The notes under the pieces were generated by a model that was given only the letters and a program-made list of their open reading frames with translations, did not search any database and was not told the DNA's origin. From assembly GCF_030848805.1 (NCBI RefSeq), contig NW_027270121.1:186001-250000 (forward strand): a DNA stretch of 64,000 nt. The letters are read 5' to 3'. Of this stretch, positions 41,634 to 51,560 are shown piece by piece. Position 1 is the first letter of the stretch. Each line of letters begins with the position of its first letter. The position numbers and the translations under genes are program-made. This DNA is from Temnothorax longispinosus (lineage: Eukaryota; Arthropoda; Insecta; Hymenoptera; Formicidae).

Positions 41634-41929
41634 GTCGAGGTCTGTTGAATCGCGCGATAAACTCGCTTCCGATCGAATTACATATCCCCGGCTATCAATT
41701 TTGCGGTCCGGGAACTCGCTTAGATACACGATTGGCAAGGGGTGATCGGGGTATTAATCCATTAGACGCAGCGTGTCGCGAGCACGACATAGCCTACTCG
41801 CGTAGCAACGATCTCGCAGAACGACAGGTGGCAGACAATATACTCGCCGCGAAAGCGTGTCACCGCGAACGATTCGACTCTCGGAGAGAAAGCTGCGGCT
41901 ACATCCGTCTGGGCGGCCATGAAGACTAA
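41618..41929 (+). CDS. Phospholipase A2-like protein (103 aa)
   Basis: ATG 41618 gives MPPKIGRGLLNRAINSLP. The protein shows the calcium-loop-type YQFCGPGTRLDTRL and the active-site helix CREHDIAYS (His-Asp pair), followed by a charged helix. This is the parvovirus-VP1-type PLA2 fold. In viruses it helps particles breach endosomal membranes; here the equivalent role is inferred. It is intact and overlaps its neighbours on both sides (16 and 11 bases), as in a compact viral genome. Confidence 0.75.
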   Translation: MPPKIGRGLLNRAINSLPIELHIPGYQFCGPGTRLDTRLARGDRGINPLDAACREHDIAYSRSNDLAERQVADNILAAKACHRERFDSRRESCGYIRLGGHED

Positions 41930-42293
41930 AACGAAACTCGGTATGGGTTTGAAAACGAAGAAAAAAAAGAAGACCAAGCGAATACTTCCGGTAGCGAAAC
42001 GCGGTGGTATCCTACCGATCCTGGCGTTATTAGGGGTTCTCGGCTTGTTGGTCGGCGGAGCAGCGGGAGTCGCAAAGGCCGTGAATGATAACAAAGCCGC
42101 GCGACGTCAGCTGGAAGAGATGCAACGTCACAATTACGCCATGGAAGGTCACGGACTTTATCTCGCTCCGTACAAACGCGGACGGGGTCTCGAGAAAAAA
42201 AAACGTCGAAGAGACGCTAAAAATCCCCAAGAGTGTAACTACCAATGTACAACTGCAACAATTGGCAAAACGTATGCGCATTCCATATTTTAG
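41919..42293 (+). CDS. Basic, hydrophobic-core minor virion protein (pX-like), 124 aa
   Basis: It starts MKTKTKLGMGLKTKKKKKTK, has one clear hydrophobic helix (ILPILALLGVLGLLVGGAAG) and a basic C-terminal part with GHGLYLAPYKRGRGLEKKKR. The layout resembles the small basic pX/pVI-like core or membrane-active proteins of Polinton-adenovirus-type genomes. A poly(A) run near 42200 may mark a frame change: after it the tail (NPQECNYQC...) looks unlike the family and the other frame begins the protease. Confidence 0.55.
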   Translation: MKTKTKLGMGLKTKKKKKTKRILPVAKRGGILPILALLGVLGLLVGGAAGVAKAVNDNKAARRQLEEMQRHNYAMEGHGLYLAPYKRGRGLEKKKRRRDAKNPQECNYQCTTATIGKTYAHSIF

Positions 42294-42609
42294 AGGTATT
42301 TTCATGCGCGACTCGCTACCGATCGGCGTTATACGTCGACACGAGAGCGGTATCGTGAATTTGGATATTACTGAGGGACCGGGTACTCACTGGGTGGCGT
42401 ACGCGAAGAGGTGAGATCGTGCCATATATTTCGACAATTTTGGTAATCTTCGACCACCGAGAGAATTGGCGCAGTATCTAAAGAACAATGTAATAGATTA
42501 CAATCGCACGCCTTATCAGCGATACGATCAGAGCAATTGCGGACAACTGTGTCTGCGTTTTCTACAGTCGGTTGACAATCAATTTAAAGACCGGCGTTAC
42601 GCTGTTTAA
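42190..42609 (+). pseudogene. Adenovirus-type maturation cysteine protease, one in-frame stop
   Basis: The frame reads LQQLAKRMRIPYFRGIF, then GTHWVAYAKR (catalytic His), FDNFGN, and YQRYDQSNCGQLCLRFL (oxyanion Gln and catalytic Cys), ending at TAA 42607-42609. A TGA at 42412-42414 interrupts it between the His and Asn/Asp motifs. Such proteases cleave capsid precursors in Polintons and adenoviruses. The start is uncertain because the frame overlaps the pX-like gene. Confidence 0.8.
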
Positions 42610-43340
42610 TTTCAGTATTCATTCAAACATTTTACTGACATTTACGCTCACCGGTAAGAGCAGCATTCTCGCGGTAAGCTACTTTCCCGCCGTGGATTTG
42701 AGCGATGGCGATTACGAGCTCGGTCTGACAGATTGTGAAACCTATCACACGATACCGAATGTAAATTCGTCGAATAATAAATTCTACTATGACGACGACG
42801 ACAAGGAGATTACCATTCCCGAAGGATCGTACGAACTGCGTGATATAGACATGTATCTGAAACGCGCTCTTTTGTGGGACCAATCCAATAATGTCTCAAC
42901 AAACGAAGATGAACCGCACCCATTGATTTTATTATTCGTGCTAATAACAATACGATGAAGAGCGAGATCAAGTGCGCTTATCGGATAAATTTCACAAAAC
43001 CGAACAACATTGGATCGCTGCTGGGATTTTCAGCGAATCGCGTGCTGGAGTCGCGACAATGGCAAGAATCGGATGTTCCGCCAAATATCATCAACGTAAA
43101 CATCATTCGCATAGAGTGTAACGTGACCGCGGGTGCGTGCACACGATACACGAATTTTCACCGAGCGTGCCACCAGGATATAAGATATCGGAAACGCCGG
43201 CACAGATCATTTACTTTCCGATCATCGTACGGAGCATTTCGGACTTGACGCTTCGCGTCGTGGATCAGGACGGTCGATTGATTGATTTTCGCGGAGAAGA
43301 GATCACCGTTAGACTGCATGTACGAAGACGACAGCGATAA
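42595..43340 (+). pseudogene. Polinton minor capsid protein (penton-like, single jelly roll), frameshifted
   Basis: Segments: to 42958 (GDYELGLTDCETYHTIPN, EITIPEGSYELRDID), frameshift near 42900; 42955-43130 (KSEIKCAYRINFTKPN, IGSLLGFS); frameshift near 43135; 43137-43340 (FSPSVPPGYKISETPAQ, LRVVDQDGRLIDFRGEEIT). The order and spacing fit the minor capsid protein that sits between protease and major capsid in Polintons. Identification is from family knowledge. Confidence 0.7.
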
Positions 43341-43479
43341 CGTGAGATGCTCGTACTGAACGAAGCTGAGCAGGTGCAACAGACGAGAAACAAAATTAGA
43401 GAGACAATCCGATCGCCAAAGAAGAAACTCACTGCGTCGAACGTTGAATTTTTGAAATCATTGGGTTTCGTCGTACGAA

Positions 43480-44678
43480 ATGGCTAATATTTTAAACATT
43501 GGAGGTGAACCGATCTTTGACGACAGCGTTGTCAAGATTGAAACACACACGTACAATCCGTACGCCAACACAACGTTTGGACATAACGATGGGATAAGAA
43601 TACCCATACAACAGCAGGATTTATACACGTTTCCGTGCGAGAGCTTTCTCTACGTTGAAGGAAGATTGACGACAAAGAGAAAAAATGACGAATCTGTGAC
43701 AACGCTGGCGAATAATTGCGTGGCGTTCATGTTTGATGAAATTCGATACGAGCTCAATGGCGTGGAGATTGATCGCAACAGAAACGTTGGCATAACCAGT
43801 ACCATCAAGAACTATGTATCGTTTACAAATGACAAAGCAAAAATTATGCAAAATGCTGGATGGGACATTTTATCCCCCCCGAAGAGATATTTCAACTTTT
43901 GCGTACTGCTCAACACATTGTTGGGCTTTTGCGAGGATTACAAACGCGTGGTGTTAACACTCGTCACGAATTAATTTTGATACGAGCGCGCAGCGATAAC
44001 AATTGCATTGTAGGAAATCCGGCGACGGAGCCGGAAATTGAATTGTTTAAAATACAGTGGCGAATGCCTCACGTCACATTAAACGAGATCAATAAGCTAT
44101 CCATGCTACGGGCCTTGGAAAGCGGACGATATCTTAGTGTTAGTTTCCGTTCATGGGATCTGTACGAGTACTCCATGTTGCAGAGCACGACCAAGCATTC
44201 GTAGGCCGTCAAAACGGCGACTCAGTTGGAGAAGCCGCGATACGTTATCTTTGCGCTGCAGACCGGGCGCAAGAATATCATGTCGCAAGATGTTAGCGTA
44301 TTCGATGACTGTAACTTGACCAACGTGAAACTTTATCTAAACTCTAAATTTTATCCGTACGATGACATGAATCTGGATTTTGGCAAAAATCGATACGCCG
44401 TCCTTTTCGATATGTATGCGCGTTTTCGTAAAGCTTATTACGGATGCGACTACTTCGATACGCTTTGCACCGTGGTTACATTTCTGACAAAAGGATCTTT
44501 TGTTGTCATTGATTGCTCGCGACAAAACAAATCTGTCAAGAGCGCCACCGTGGATGTACGAATAGAATTTGACTGTAAAGAGAATGTACCGGCAAATACT
44601 ACCGCCTATTGTCTCATCTTGCATGATCGCATAATCGAATACTGTCCGTTGTCGAACGTAGTGCGCAAAATCATGTAA
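43480..44678 (+). pseudogene. Polinton major capsid protein (double jelly roll), frameshifted
   Basis: ATG 43480 begins MANILNIGGEPIFDDSVVK. Further segments: FGHNDGIRIPIQQQDLYTF, then a frameshift near 43945 to RARSDNNCIVG and FKIQWRMPHVTLNEI, a stop at 44202-44204, then YVIFALQTGRKNIMSQD and NVKLYLNSKFYPYDD to IM and TAA at 44678. Full length would be about 400 residues, usual for the family. At least one frameshift and one stop inactivate it. Confidence 0.8.
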
Positions 44679-44681
44679 ATT

Positions 44682-44755
44682 GCAATATCAGCAGATATTG
44701 CAATATAAGCAGATATTACAATATAAGATACACTGATGTACTGCGATAAGATACA
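44682..44755. repeat. Short tandem repeat between capsid gene and next gene
   Basis: 'gcaatatcagcagatatt' is repeated with period 19 about three times with small changes, directly upstream of the next start codon. It could be part of a promoter. Confidence 0.5.
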
Positions 44756-44775
44756 GATTGCTCCATCGTTTCGTC

Positions 44776-45287
44776 ATGATCGTACCGACATTTGTCGATC
44801 TGCAAGGATTTACCGTCAGGATGAAATTTGTCGTGAAAGAGGTGGCGGTTCTGAGAAACGGAACCGTTTTGGCGCATTACATTTTTACATGTCCCATGCC
44901 ATGGAATCTCCTCATGAAATCCGACAAGTCATGCGCTTCCTGGTTGATTTTACAAATCACCATGGACTGCGATGGGAGGATGGAAACATGCCGTACAGCA
45001 TGGCGAAACATCTAATTACATCGGCTGTACTTGGAGAGGGCGACGAGACATCGACTCTTGTGTACGTCAAGGGATGCCAGAAACGAGAATGGCTGGTGGA
45101 TCTGCTTGAGAATAAAGCGAGAAATATCTAAAAATTGAGACTCTGGATGCAAATTACGAAGATATCAAATCTTTAAATAATCTAGATGTTACTAATACTG
45201 TAAGATGCGGAAAACATGTTAAGAATTGCGCATTTCAAAATGTATTAAAAATATGTAACTGGTGGTCGCGACACCAGAAAAAATTAT
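44776..45287 (+). pseudogene. Unknown Polinton-associated protein, two frameshifts
   Basis: ATG 44776 starts MIVPTFVDLQGFTVRMKFVV. After a frameshift near 44960 it reads NHHGLRWEDGNMPYSMAK and YVKGCQKREWLVDLL. After a second frameshift at 45131 it reads DIKSLNNLDV, then CGKHVKNCAFQNVLKIC and WWSRHQ to TGA 45287. The 'PTFVDLQGF...VVKEVAV' start resembles the first strand of RNase H/DEDD-type nucleases (acidic residue in a beta-strand), which is a weak inference. It is the last gene of the block. Confidence 0.5.
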
Positions 45288-45339
45288 GATTTTTTTTAAA
45301 TAAACTATATATGTATATATAAATGTTTTATTTTCTTTT

Positions 45340-45600
45340 TTCTACATAGTTTGTAATATAATATAGATGTTTTAGTTGTTTAAAAGCTGTTCAAAAGCTG
45401 TTTTAGCTATTCAAAAGCTGTTTTAAAGATTTAGCTGTTTTAGTTGTTTGATAGCTGTTTTTAAAGGTGTTTTAAAGATGTTTTAGTTATTTAAAAAATC
45501 TTTTAAAGTTGTTTTAAAGACGTTTTAGTTGTTTTTAAAGACGTTTAAAAAATGTTTAATAGCTGTTTTTAGTTGTTTGATAGCGGTTCAATAGCTGTCT
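45340..45600. repeat. Tandem 'ttttagttgtttaaaagctg' repeat
   Basis: Ten or more degenerate units of about 20-30 bp built from ttttagttgttt, aaaagctgtttt and aaagatgtttt. Non-coding. Confidence 0.75.
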
Positions 45601-45639
45601 TTTTTCTTGCAAGGATTAGTTTCGCGTAACATAATACGC

Positions 45640-45690
45640 CGCAGATAAATCACGCGTACCGAGTCGCCCACTTTGAATCGATAGCGGTTC
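45640..45690. repeat. Short segment shared with the integrase gene
   Basis: 'accgagtcgcccactttgaa' preceded by cacgcgta occurs here and at about 37403-37430 inside the integrase gene. A scrap of the Polinton was copied to this end. Confidence 0.65.
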
Positions 45691-45821
45691 AGAGTATCCA
45701 TCCGCGATTGCAAGATGCAACGGTAAGTAGAAGATTATTGTTTCATGATAGCTAGTTTTTGATAATATAATATGTCACAGATAAATCACGTGCAATCCTC
45801 TCTCTTCATTTTTAGATGCCC

Positions 45822-45828
45822 TATAAAT
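45822..45828 (+). promoter_or_regulatory. TATA box of the 99-aa gene
   Basis: TATAAAT, 59 bases before the ATG at 45887, with a plausible start region 'agttagagcacagtc' about 25-30 bases downstream. Confidence 0.5.
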
Positions 45829-45886
45829 TGAGCTCTGCCTCAAGTTAGAGCACAGTCTGTACGTGGTCTGTACAAACGTTGCAAAC

Positions 45887-46348
45887 ATGGCAAATAGATT
45901 TATTAATATCTTCTTTCCAGTAGAGATGGTACGAGTAGTGTAATGTAGTGTAGTGAACAGTGTAACATATGTAGTGAACAGTGTAATACAGAGTTTGTTC
46001 ATTTGTTTTTTTCTGTTTAGTGGAATGGGCCGCAGGATGTCGAGGGAATCGAGGTACGCTTGGTGGGGCGCGGGCAGTGGGTGCAGATCTGCATTCCGCG
46101 AAATTATGTGAGTATTTTTTTCTTTGTGCGTGCGTGTGTTTTAAGAAAATTATATTTTTTTAATGTTGATCTTACAGCCGCTTATGAACTACCAAATCGG
46201 TGGGTTCATGAACATCGCACATCAGCAGTGGGTGAGGCGGGAAAAGTGGGCAAACAGAGAACTGCAGGACGTATTATGGGGGCGCAACAAATTCGATATA
46301 TTTTATTTACGACGATTCTTTGAGGAGGAAGAGGAAGAGTATTGGTAA
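45887..46348 (+). CDS. Three-exon gene for an unrecognised 99-aa protein
   Basis: Exons 45887-45928, 46021-46107 and 46178-46348 (TAA at 46346-46348) join in frame with no stops. Both introns start GT (gtacga, gtgagt) and end AG after a pyrimidine tract (ttctgtttag, gatcttacag), at 92 and 70 bp. All exon junctions are phase 0. The protein reads MANRFINIFFPVEM, then WNGPQDVEGIEVRLVGRGQW, then PLMNYQIGGFMNIAHQQW, and ends with an acidic-aromatic tail (RRFFEEEEEEYW). It is small, basic in the middle, with no signal peptide or membrane helix. It is intact while the neighbouring Polinton genes are broken. No family is recognised. It could be an accessory gene of the element or a young host gene. 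A further donor-like gtaaga overlaps the stop. Confidence 0.55.
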
Positions 46349-46639
46349 GATAATTCCTTTTTCAATAAAAATTAAATCCTTATCTTAATCTTGTTATTTG
46401 TATGTTTCAGATGAAGAAAATTTTCCGCGAAATTTAATAACTAAGTACTACCGATAAAAATATATTTTTAAGGTTATATAATGTTCAACAAAATAGAAAT
46501 AAGTAACACGTTTGTAAATATGCTGCATTAGGGTAACATATTAAATAAAAAATTTTAGTTGCAGTAAATAGAAGTATGATTTTTTGTTTGATTTTTCTAT
46601 ATATTCGTTAGATTATGTAAAAGTTTAATGACAAAAAAC

Positions 46640-47345
46640 TACGTTTTATGGAACTCGAACTGTCTTCGCCTATAAAAACAAAAAAAATGCTGTTTTTTAA
46701 GAGAGACCGCGGGCGGGAAAAGAAAAACGCGAGTGAGGGAGAGAGAACATCCGCGCGCGGGAGGAGGGGGGAGAACGCAAGCAAAAAGATGCGCGAGAGA
46801 GAGATAACGCGTACGGGGGCCGGGAGTCGGGAGCGAGAAGACGTGCGCAAACGGGGGCCGAGAGCCGGGAGCGAGAACGCGAACGAGAAGACGCGCGCGA
46901 ACGGGGCCACGAGCGAACGAGGGAGAGAGACCGCGCGACCGAGGGACGGAGGAAACATCTACGAGGGGGCGATAACGCGAGCGTACCGTGACGTCACGCA
47001 GACTCCGCGGCGCGGCGAAAACGCGGGCCCCCTCCCCCGCGGCGCCCGAAAACGCGGCGCCGGAAAAACGCGGGTCCCTCCTCTCCGGAAAACGCGGTTC
47101 CTCCCCTCCCCCTCCACCGCGACACCCGAAAACGCGGTTGCCTCCTCCCTCTCCCCCTGCGACGCCCGAAAACGCGGCCCCCTCCCCCCCTTCCCCGCGA
47201 CACCCGAAAACGCGGTTCCCCCCTCCCCCTCCCCCGCGACGCCCGAAAACGCGGTTCCCCTCTCCCTCTTTTCCGCGATACCCCCCCGCGGTATACCCCC
47301 CGCCCCTCACCTCCCCCCCAAATCCCACGGGGTAAGTTAGAACCG
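46640..47345 (-). repeat. GC-rich minisatellite element, copy 2 (inverted)
   Basis: Reverse orientation of the element at 8170-8710. It has the leader 'gtaggtaagctaggcc' complement at its right end (about 47340-47365), then 'ccgcgttttcgggcgtcgcgg' units, then CpG-rich 'ttcgcgttctcgctcccg' material. The distal part (46640-46740) extends further than in copy 1. Large frames on both strands are artefacts. Confidence 0.75.
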
Positions 47346-47395
47346 GCCTAGCTTACCTACTGTTATCTAACTACTTTGTAAAACTCAATCCTTTT

Positions 47396-48658
47396 TTAGA
47401 CGCTCAAGGGCTCCTGCGCGTGGGCGGCAGGATAAAACACGCCGTCCTCTCCTACGATAAACGTCACCCAGTTGTCCTGCCGAACGCCTCGCACTTTACT
47501 CGATTAACAGTGGAAGCTTGCCATCGCCGGACGATGCACGGAGGAGTCCAATTGACATTAGGCATGTGTCGGCAGCGCTACTGGATCCCACGAGGCCGAG
47601 CCCTGGTGAAACGCCTGATCCTCCGCTGCGTTACTTGCGCGCGTTGGCGGGCGGCAACTCTGCAGCAGCTAATGAGCAGTCTTCCCCGCGAAAGGGTGAG
47701 CCCTGCCAGGCCCTTTCTACACACCGGCGTCGATTACGCCGGGCCAATTCGCCTGAGGACTTCCAAAGGTCGAGGGCAGCGAGCCTACAAAGCCTTCATC
47801 TCGGTGTTTGTCTGCCTCGTCACGCGGGCCGTGCATCTGGAGGTCGTATCCGACTATACCGCGGCGGCCTTCCTGGCGGCGCTGCGCCGATTTACGTCCC
47901 GTCGCGGACTGTGCAGCAGCCTCCACAGTGATTGCGGGACGAACTTTGTAGGAGCCGACAAGCAGTTACGCGCCCTTTTCGCTGCCAGTAACCCTGAAGG
48001 ACGACAGATCGCTAGCCATCTAGCTGGCGACGGAATCAGGTGGCGATTCAACCCGCCATCCGCTCCTCATTTTGGTGGCCTCTGGGAGGCCGCCGTAAAA
48101 TCTCTCAAGCACCACCTTCGGCGGCGGCGGGTGCTGGACGAGGCCACGTTGACTTACGAGGAGATGAGCACTCTCCTCGCTCAAATCGAAGCTTGTCTTA
48201 ACTCTCGTCCTTTGCAGGCATTTTCCGACGATCCAGATGACCTGGCCGTGCTCACTCCGAGGCACTTTTTGGTAGGGTCCGCCCTGATCCACGTGCCGGA
48301 GCCGTTGCTGCTAGACGTTCCCGTTAACCGCCTCACCCGCTGGCAGCTGCTGCAGCAGATGAGAGATCATTTTTAGAAACGATGGTCCCAGGAATACGTG
48401 CATTCGCTGGTGCACCGCCCCAAGTGGCAGACCAAAGAACTGGACATCCAGCTTGGACGCCTCTGCCTCCTGCGGAACAAGACCACCTCGCCAACGAGGT
48501 GGCCATTGGCTCGAGTGGTCAAGGTCCATCCCGGAGAGGACGGCCGGGTGCGCGTGGTCACCGTCCGCACCGCGACAGGCGAGTTTACAAGGCCGATCGT
48601 CAAGCTTGTCCTTCTGCCTGCGAGCGACAGCGATCCACGGGAGGAAACAGAAGGATAA
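47396..48658 (+). pseudogene. BEL/Pao retrotransposon integrase region, one in-frame stop
   Basis: 3' end of a BEL/Pao pol. GLLRVGGRIKHAV and HGGVQLTLGMCRQRYW lead into the integrase zinc region. The core follows with GVDYAGPIRL (Asp), LHSDCGTNFVGA (Asp) and NPPSAPHFGGLWEAAVKS (Glu), then LNSRPLQAFSDDPDD and LTPRHFLVGSALI. A TAG at 48374-48376 stands where the family has Trp (RDHF-stop-KRWSQEY). The frame continues through the DUF5641-like tail (WPLARVVKVHPGEDGRVRV) to TAA near 48658. Everything upstream (gag, protease, RT, RNase H) has been lost; the GC-rich element abuts the break. Confidence 0.9.
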
Positions 48659-48959
48659 CTTAGCGCCTCTCTTACGAACGGATGCTGGGGCTCTAGGCCC
48701 ATCAGTATCCCCGAAACATGTGCGCTAGATTTAGCGCTTTCAAACCAAGGCCTCCACTGCAAATTTTTTTTGCTCTCTTTGCGTCGAGACATAATAAAGT
48801 TGTACGCGCCAATAAAATTCGAAGATTGTCAACCCTATCTTACTTGCCGCTAAAATTAAAATCAAGTAAAATTGACTGTCTTGCGCTTTCTTGCGATCGC
48901 GGCTTCCTTAAAGCACATATTCCCTTGAAGTTCTGAGAACGTTAAATCCTTGCACGTCT

Positions 48960-49609
48960 AATGTTGTGATTGCGATGTAAATACCCGCGCGCGCGATGCA
49001 GGGTCAACGACCCGCTTGTACCTACGGAATTCGCTCGCTAATAGAATTGGGTACAGCAGCCGTTTCGTCAGCGGCTCTGACGAGGCGGGCGGAATGTTTA
49101 AGATGGTTAAACGTTTCGATCCATAGCGGAATCGAAATAAGAAAAGTGTTTCGGCAGCGACGGGAGACAAAAGTGTTTTCATCGCCACGATATTCAACGT
49201 GACGACCGAATGTACAAACAGTGGAGATAAGGCATTGCCGAGTTAATTGTTCGCACGCGTTCACTTTGTCTCCATTGTTTATAATTGTCGACGACGAGTA
49301 TCTCGGGGACTTCTTTCTGGAACACAAGCTATCGAAAAGTATCGAACATGCAAGAAGCCCCCGAGAGTTTAAAAGGACGAGCGCCCTTGGCCACGAGGCC
49401 AGTCGCTCTCTGCTTTTCGAGTTGCTATTGTAAATATAGTTAGAGTCGCTCGCTCTTTTCGTTCGTTGCTGCTTCCGCGCGAATCGAATTCTTATCTTCT
49501 TGTAAATAATTGTAAATAGTAAATAAACGTTTGTCCGCTAACTTTCTGCTTGTCTCCTTGTCATTCGCGGCTCGAGTCTTCTCTCGCGCTCTCGGTCCGC
49601 TTCCGAACA
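48960..49609 (+). mobile_element. 3' LTR of the BEL/Pao element (start uncertain)
   Basis: It ends CCGAACA at 49609. An AATAAA lies near 49523 and a 'tttaaaagga' TATA-like site near 49367. The start may be TGTTGTGATTG near 48962, or TGTTCGCACG near 49249, which would match the CGAACA end better. The 5' LTR is absent. Confidence 0.5.
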
Positions 49610-51560
49610 ATTACATTTATTACAATATTATATACATTTAGTATTAGTATTAATAATAATGTATGTATTTAATAACTCAATATCTGATTTAATTATTTTA
49701 TATTCTTTATAACTACGTTTATTACTATAAAATAGTATATTTCAGTATGTCATTGCATTAATGAATCTTGTAAAACGTAGTTAAAAAATTCTGTAAAAGT
49801 GATAAATCTGTTAATGAATTAATAATAAATTAACAGATTTAACAGTTGTTTTTTGCATTTTAATAAAGTATTTTAATAAATTCATGATAAAATTATTTAT
49901 TGCCACAATGCCGTACTCAAATATATTACTTTATAATATCAATAAATGTAATTGTAATGTAATTAATAATCAATAAACATAATTGTAATGTAATTAATAA
50001 TCAATAAATGTAATTGTTATGTGATTAAGGGCTAGTTTTTCAATAGTCGCTTTTAACTCTAGGTACTCTTAGCTTAACTCAATCTTCGTCTCTTTGTAAC
50101 TATAGTTAGAAAGAGACGAATAATATAATTGAGTAATACATTTAATATTATTAGTATTAATGTATATATTTATTAATTTGGTGAATAACTTAGGGCCAGT
50201 TTTTCAATAGTCGTTTAAACTGAAGTTTAGCTAAACTCACTCTTGAGCTTTTTCTTATAAAAGGGATATCTCTTTTATAAGAAAAACTGAAAAACTGGCC
50301 CTAAGTTATTCACCAAATTAATAAATATATACATTAATACTAATAATATTAAATGTATTACTCAATTATATTATTCATTGATTCAATGAATAATAATTTC
50401 AATAACCTATAAAAAAATTTGTTGTCTCAACAAAGTTTTTTAATTAATTTACGAAAAAATTCATTAATACAATGAATAAATCAATCATATTATTACGTAA
50501 TATCAAAAAACGTGGTCATAAAGTGTAATTAGATTATTGATCAAATTGATGTGTTGAGAATTGAATATTCGAAAGTGAAAGCGAGTATCTTTCGAGAACG
50601 CTCGAAATGCTCCAAACCGCTAATGTTTACGTTTCCCCCTTTTTTTTTGTTTTCTCGAGCAAACGGCTCGCAGGTGCGGAAAGCGTGATCCGCCGCGTCA
50701 TCGCACGTACCTCGCCCAATAGAATAGTCGCCTGACAGTTTGGAACCAATCAGACGATTTATCGTCACGAAATTCCTCACGGCCTAATGCGTAGCTCCGG
50801 CTGCGATCGTTTCGCTTGCTCAGGCCGGGAAACCAGTGAGCCCTCGAAACTTGTACGCGACACTTGTATGTACTTCGTAGCAAGTGCTCGGCGATATAGA
50901 GAAAAACGGAGTATCATATTGAGTCGTATACGAGCGAGTGCGGCATTGTATATAGAGTGTCGTGCTGAATAAGTTGACAAGTGTATCGCACGAGACTGAT
51001 TTATTTTGCCTTCCCCGGCGCAGCGCGCGAATAACCTGAGCGGTCCACTAACAGATGATTACATACATTAATATTAATGAAATCTAATGTATTACTTAGT
51101 TACATTATTCATTGACTTAATAAAGTTTTTTAATCAATTTATTTAAAAAATTCATTGTTTTAATAAAGTTTTTTAATAAATCTATGAAAAAATTCATTAA
51201 TACAGTGAAGTAGTCAATTATATCATTTCATATTATCAATAAACGTAATTCATAAAGTAATGAAATTATTAATCAAATTAACGATTACATGCATTAATAA
51301 TAATAAAATCGTATGCATGATTCAATTACATTATTCATTGACTCAATAAAGTCTTCCGTTATTATAATAAATCCATGGCAGATTTTTTAATATACATATT
51401 TATTGTTACAATGAATTGTATAAGTAATAATTTAATATTCAAATTATTCTTTTATAGACCCTAAATCATTATAATAATAAAATAATATTGGACCAATTTT
51501 AATACATTTTTTATTACTACAATGAATGCTTTTATTGCATTCATGTACAGTTTTGGTTCA
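49610..51560. repeat. AT-rich repeat region with inverted duplications
   Basis: Repeats of 'attacattattcattgactcaataaagt', 'aaaaaattcattaatacaatgaa' and 'attaatactaataatatta' occur direct and inverted. The segment 50120-50189 is the complement of 50305-50380 around the MITE. A non-repetitive GC-richer island at 50560-51050 holds no recognisable gene. Confidence 0.6.
50190..50304. mobile_element. Small MITE (TTAGGGCCAGTTTTTCA ends), 115 bp
   Basis: TTAGGGCCAGTTTTTCA at the left and its complement TGAAAAACTGGCCCTAA at the right, with an internal hairpin (ttcttataaaag...cttttataagaa). A related left end lies at about 50027-50045. The flanking 70-80 bp are also inverted, so the whole is one long palindrome. 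Confidence 0.65.
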
